NCBI GenBank assembly: GCA_025455665.1
Contig: JALOMC010000007.1
Span: forward strand, 1 to 25,378
Source of the DNA: Chitinophagaceae bacterium
GTDB taxonomy: Bacteria; Bacteroidota; Bacteroidia; Chitinophagales; Chitinophagaceae
Reading direction: 5' to 3'
Length of the DNA: 25,378 nt
Of this stretch, positions 23,681 through 25,378 are shown one piece after another (the first letter of the stretch is position 1; the number at the start of each line of letters is the position of its first letter). Under the pieces are notes generated by a model, which saw only the letters and a list, made by a program, of their open reading frames with translations, ran no database searches and was not told where the DNA came from. The position numbers and the translations under genes were made by a program.

Positions 23681-24119
23681 AGTAAATAAGTGGCAACAGC
23701 CGCCAGGTGTGCTGTTGGTAGCTGCCATAGTCAGCAAAGGCCTTCCGCAGCAGGCTCTCTTCAAACCTTATTTTGAGTAACAGGATGATAAGCAACAGCA
23801 GCCACAGCAGCCCGCGCCACCAGGCCCAGGGTGCCGGCAGGTAGGCGGCCGTGCCCAACAGTACCGCTGTATACAGCGGATGCCTGATATAGGCGTAGAT
23901 ACCGTGCTGCAGCAGCTTTGCCCCAGTAGCCGGCTCTGGAAATACCGATAGGCGGGAGCGCCGAAATGCCAATAGCGCCGCTATCAGTACCAGTGCAGCT
24001 ATCAGTAGTAGTAGCAGGCCGGTGCTGCTATGCGGCCAGCATCTGCCACTCCACACCAGGCTTACTATGCATAGCATTTGGGCGGCTACCAGTGTTTTCG
24101 AAAAAAGAGAAACTCGCAT
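23679..24119 (-). CDS. Isoprenylcysteine carboxylmethyltransferase (ICMT/PEMT-like) family membrane protein
   Basis: This 146-aa membrane protein has about four hydrophobic segments (near 9-24, 34-52, 84-100 and 103-116). It carries the hallmark of the ICMT/PEMT-like methyltransferases: GIYAYIRHPLY (73-83), then RFEE (118-121), a Tyr-rich YGSYQQH stretch and RLLP near the end. In characterised relatives the RHP and EE residues bind S-adenosylmethionine at the membrane surface. Bacterial members act on small or lipid-like substrates that are mostly unknown; protein prenylcysteine is not expected here. I chose the ATG at 24119; an in-frame TTG at 24161 would add 14 residues. The gene is convergent with the DUF2723 gene and divergent from the vWA gene. 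Substrate unknown. Confidence 0.75.
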   Translation of the reverse strand: MRVSLFSKTLVAAQMLCIVSLVWSGRCWPHSSTGLLLLLIAALVLIAALLAFRRSRLSVFPEPATGAKLLQHGIYAYIRHPLYTAVLLGTAAYLPAPWAWWRGLLWLLLLIILLLKIRFEESLLRKAFADYGSYQQHTWRLLPLIY

Positions 24120-24186
24120 GCAGGTGGCGGATAGATACAAGGCCTGTGGCAGGGCAACCAATTGGGTCGGGCTGCGTTATTAATGA

Positions 24187-24194
24187 TACCTTCG
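24187..24194 (+). promoter_or_regulatory. Candidate -7 box for the vWA gene
   Basis: TACCTTCG matches TAnnTTTG at 7 of 8 positions, with a TTG at 24162-24164 upstream (spacer 22 bp). If real, transcription starts near 24200 and the ATG at 24213 must be the start. The remainder of the divergent gap 24120-24212 shows nothing else. Confidence 0.25.
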
Positions 24195-24212
24195 AAGGTA
24201 ACACGCTTTATT

Positions 24213-25310
24213 ATGCTCGGTCATCGGTTTACGGGCTTTGATCCTGATCAACAAGGCAAGCCACGTTTCGAGCAACTGCTCGACTTATTCATGCAACTGC
24301 TCACCTATACCAATGGGGATGTAAGCGAAGCCATGAGCTGGATGAACGAGCTGGATAAAAAGTACCAGCTGACAGATGGCGACTACGGCATGGGCGATTT
24401 TATTGACGACTTGCGGAGCAAAGGCTACATCAGCGAAGACCAACAGAATGGCGAAATAAAGATTACGCCTAAAACAGAACAGGGCATCCGCAAGCGCAGC
24501 CTCGAAGAGATTTTTGGCAAGCTGCGCAAAACAAAATCGGGGAATCACCAAACATTCAAGCCCGGCGTGGGTGATGAAATAAACCCCGAAACCAAGCCAT
24601 TTCAGTTTGGCGATACGTTGGAGCAAATCGATTTTACCGAAAGCATCCGCAATGCGCAGATCAACCACGGCATTGATAGCTTCCGGATGCACGAAGATGA
24701 TTTGCAAATAAGGGAAACCGATTTCAAAACGCAAACGTCGACGGTGCTGATGATCGACATCAGCCACTCGATGATATTATACGGCGAAGACCGCATTACA
24801 CCCGCCAAAAAAGTGGCCATGGCGCTCAGCGAACTCATCACCACCCGCTATCCCAAAGACACGCTGGATATAGTGGTGTTTGGCAATGATGCCTGGACGG
24901 TAGAGATCAAAGACTTGCCTTACTTACAGGTGGGTCCGTATCATACCAATACAGTAGCCGGCCTCGAACTGGCGATGGAAATATTGCGCAAGCGCAAAAA
25001 TCCGAACAAGCAAATTTTCATGATTACCGATGGCAAACCTACCTGCCTCAAAGTGGGTAAGCGCTATTACAAAAACAGCTTCGGTATCGATCGGAAGATT
25101 TTTACCCGCTGCCTGAACCTGGCCGCTCAGTGCAAAAAGCTGAAGATTCCGATTACCACCTTTATGATTGCCACCGATCCTTATCTGCAACGCTTCGTCA
25201 CTGAGTTTACCGAAACCAATAACGGTAAAGCTTTTTTTGCCAGCCTCGATAAACTGGGCGCTTTCATTTTCCGAGATTTTGAGAGTGGCAAGCGGAAGAC
25301 GGTGTACTGA
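24213..25310 (+). CDS. von Willebrand factor A (vWA) domain protein
   Basis: This 365-aa protein has no signal peptide or membrane segment and is probably cytoplasmic. The N-terminal part (FEQLLDLFMQLLTYTNGD, then MSWMNELDKKYQLT) is helical. The C-terminal half is a vWA domain with a complete MIDAS metal site: DISHS (the DxSxS motif), a downstream Thr in the HTNTVAG loop, and the Asp of MITDGKP. Bacterial proteins of this layout usually work with a MoxR- or magnesium-chelatase-like AAA+ ATPase, often encoded next door. No such gene is in the window, but the right side is cut off soon after. I chose the ATG at 24213 (MLGHRFTGF); an in-frame ATG at 24183 would add 10 residues, and an AAGG sequence about 14 nt before 24213 gives modest support. 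Precise role unknown. Confidence 0.82.
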   Translation: MLGHRFTGFDPDQQGKPRFEQLLDLFMQLLTYTNGDVSEAMSWMNELDKKYQLTDGDYGMGDFIDDLRSKGYISEDQQNGEIKITPKTEQGIRKRSLEEIFGKLRKTKSGNHQTFKPGVGDEINPETKPFQFGDTLEQIDFTESIRNAQINHGIDSFRMHEDDLQIRETDFKTQTSTVLMIDISHSMILYGEDRITPAKKVAMALSELITTRYPKDTLDIVVFGNDAWTVEIKDLPYLQVGPYHTNTVAGLELAMEILRKRKNPNKQIFMITDGKPTCLKVGKRYYKNSFGIDRKIFTRCLNLAAQCKKLKIPITTFMIATDPYLQRFVTEFTETNNGKAFFASLDKLGAFIFRDFESGKRKTVY

Positions 25311-25320
25311 GGTAGAGGGC

Positions 25321-25371
25321 GAGGTTGAGGTCAAGATCAAGATTAAGGTCGAGGTCAAGATCAAGGTTGAG
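25321..25371. repeat. Degenerate hexanucleotide tandem repeat (consensus RAGRTY)
   Basis: Eight consecutive hexamers fit RAGRTY: GAGGTT, GAGGTC, AAGATC, AAGATT, AAGGTC, GAGGTC, AAGATC, AAGGTT, followed by GAG. Within it GAGGTCAAGATCAAG occurs twice, 24 bp apart. The repeat begins 10 nt after the vWA stop codon and may continue beyond the window. It is non-coding as far as can be seen. Confidence 0.8.
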
Positions 25372-25378
25372 AGTATAT

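Noticed and set aside
25321..25371. Possible CRISPR array at the right end
   Set aside because: The unit is 6 bp, tandem and without spacers, so it is a microsatellite-like repeat.

Overview
The window looks like chromosomal DNA of a Bacteroidota bacterium, probably a member of Chitinophagia/Chitinophagaceae. The evidence is type IX secretion system (T9SS) proteins with C-terminal sorting domains, a PorV-family outer-membrane protein, a DUF2723 membrane glycosyltransferase, promoter-like boxes of the Bacteroidota TAnnTTTG type, and the general lack of strong Shine-Dalgarno sequences. The family-level guess is inference from protein style only.

Region 1 (1-18269, minus strand). Read in the direction of transcription, three very large secreted cysteine peptidases of family C25 (gingipain/PorU-like; 1802, 1770 and 1716 aa) lie head to tail, with a PorV-family beta-barrel gene between the second and third. 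The order is peptidase A (18269-12861), peptidase B (12764-7452), PorV-like protein (7337-6237), peptidase C (6240-1090). The PorV-like gene and peptidase C overlap by 4 nt (ATGA). All three peptidases keep the His/Cys catalytic pair and share one N-terminal layout, but their C-termini differ: A has three Fn3-like repeats plus a T9SS sorting domain, B has a beta-helix-like region and no sorting domain, and C has a FlgD-like sorting domain. Strong hairpins sit in the A/B and B/PorV gaps. A rho-independent terminator closes the cluster. After it starts an Hsp70 gene, most like the Fe-S assembly chaperone HscA, which runs off the left edge. A PorU/PorV pair normally cuts T9SS cargo and attaches it to the cell surface, so the cluster is best read as an accessory T9SS sortase/protease and attachment module. 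This cluster is the most interesting part of the window.

Region 2 (18270-23680, plus strand). Tyrosyl-tRNA synthetase is followed 24 nt later by a small membrane-anchored, cysteine-rich DUF4258 protein. Next comes a 1085-aa DUF2723 polytopic membrane protein (GT-C type, protein O-mannosyltransferase family) with its own promoter-like element and a very good rho-independent terminator. Its product could modify exported proteins such as the peptidases, but that link is inference.

Region 3 (23679-25378). A small isoprenylcysteine-methyltransferase-like membrane protein (minus strand) is divergent from a soluble von Willebrand factor A (MIDAS) protein (plus strand). The window ends in a degenerate hexanucleotide tandem repeat.

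No gene-free stretch exceeds 300 bases; the largest gap is the 164-bp divergent region at 18270-18433. I saw no tRNA, rRNA, CRISPR array, insertion sequence or attachment site.
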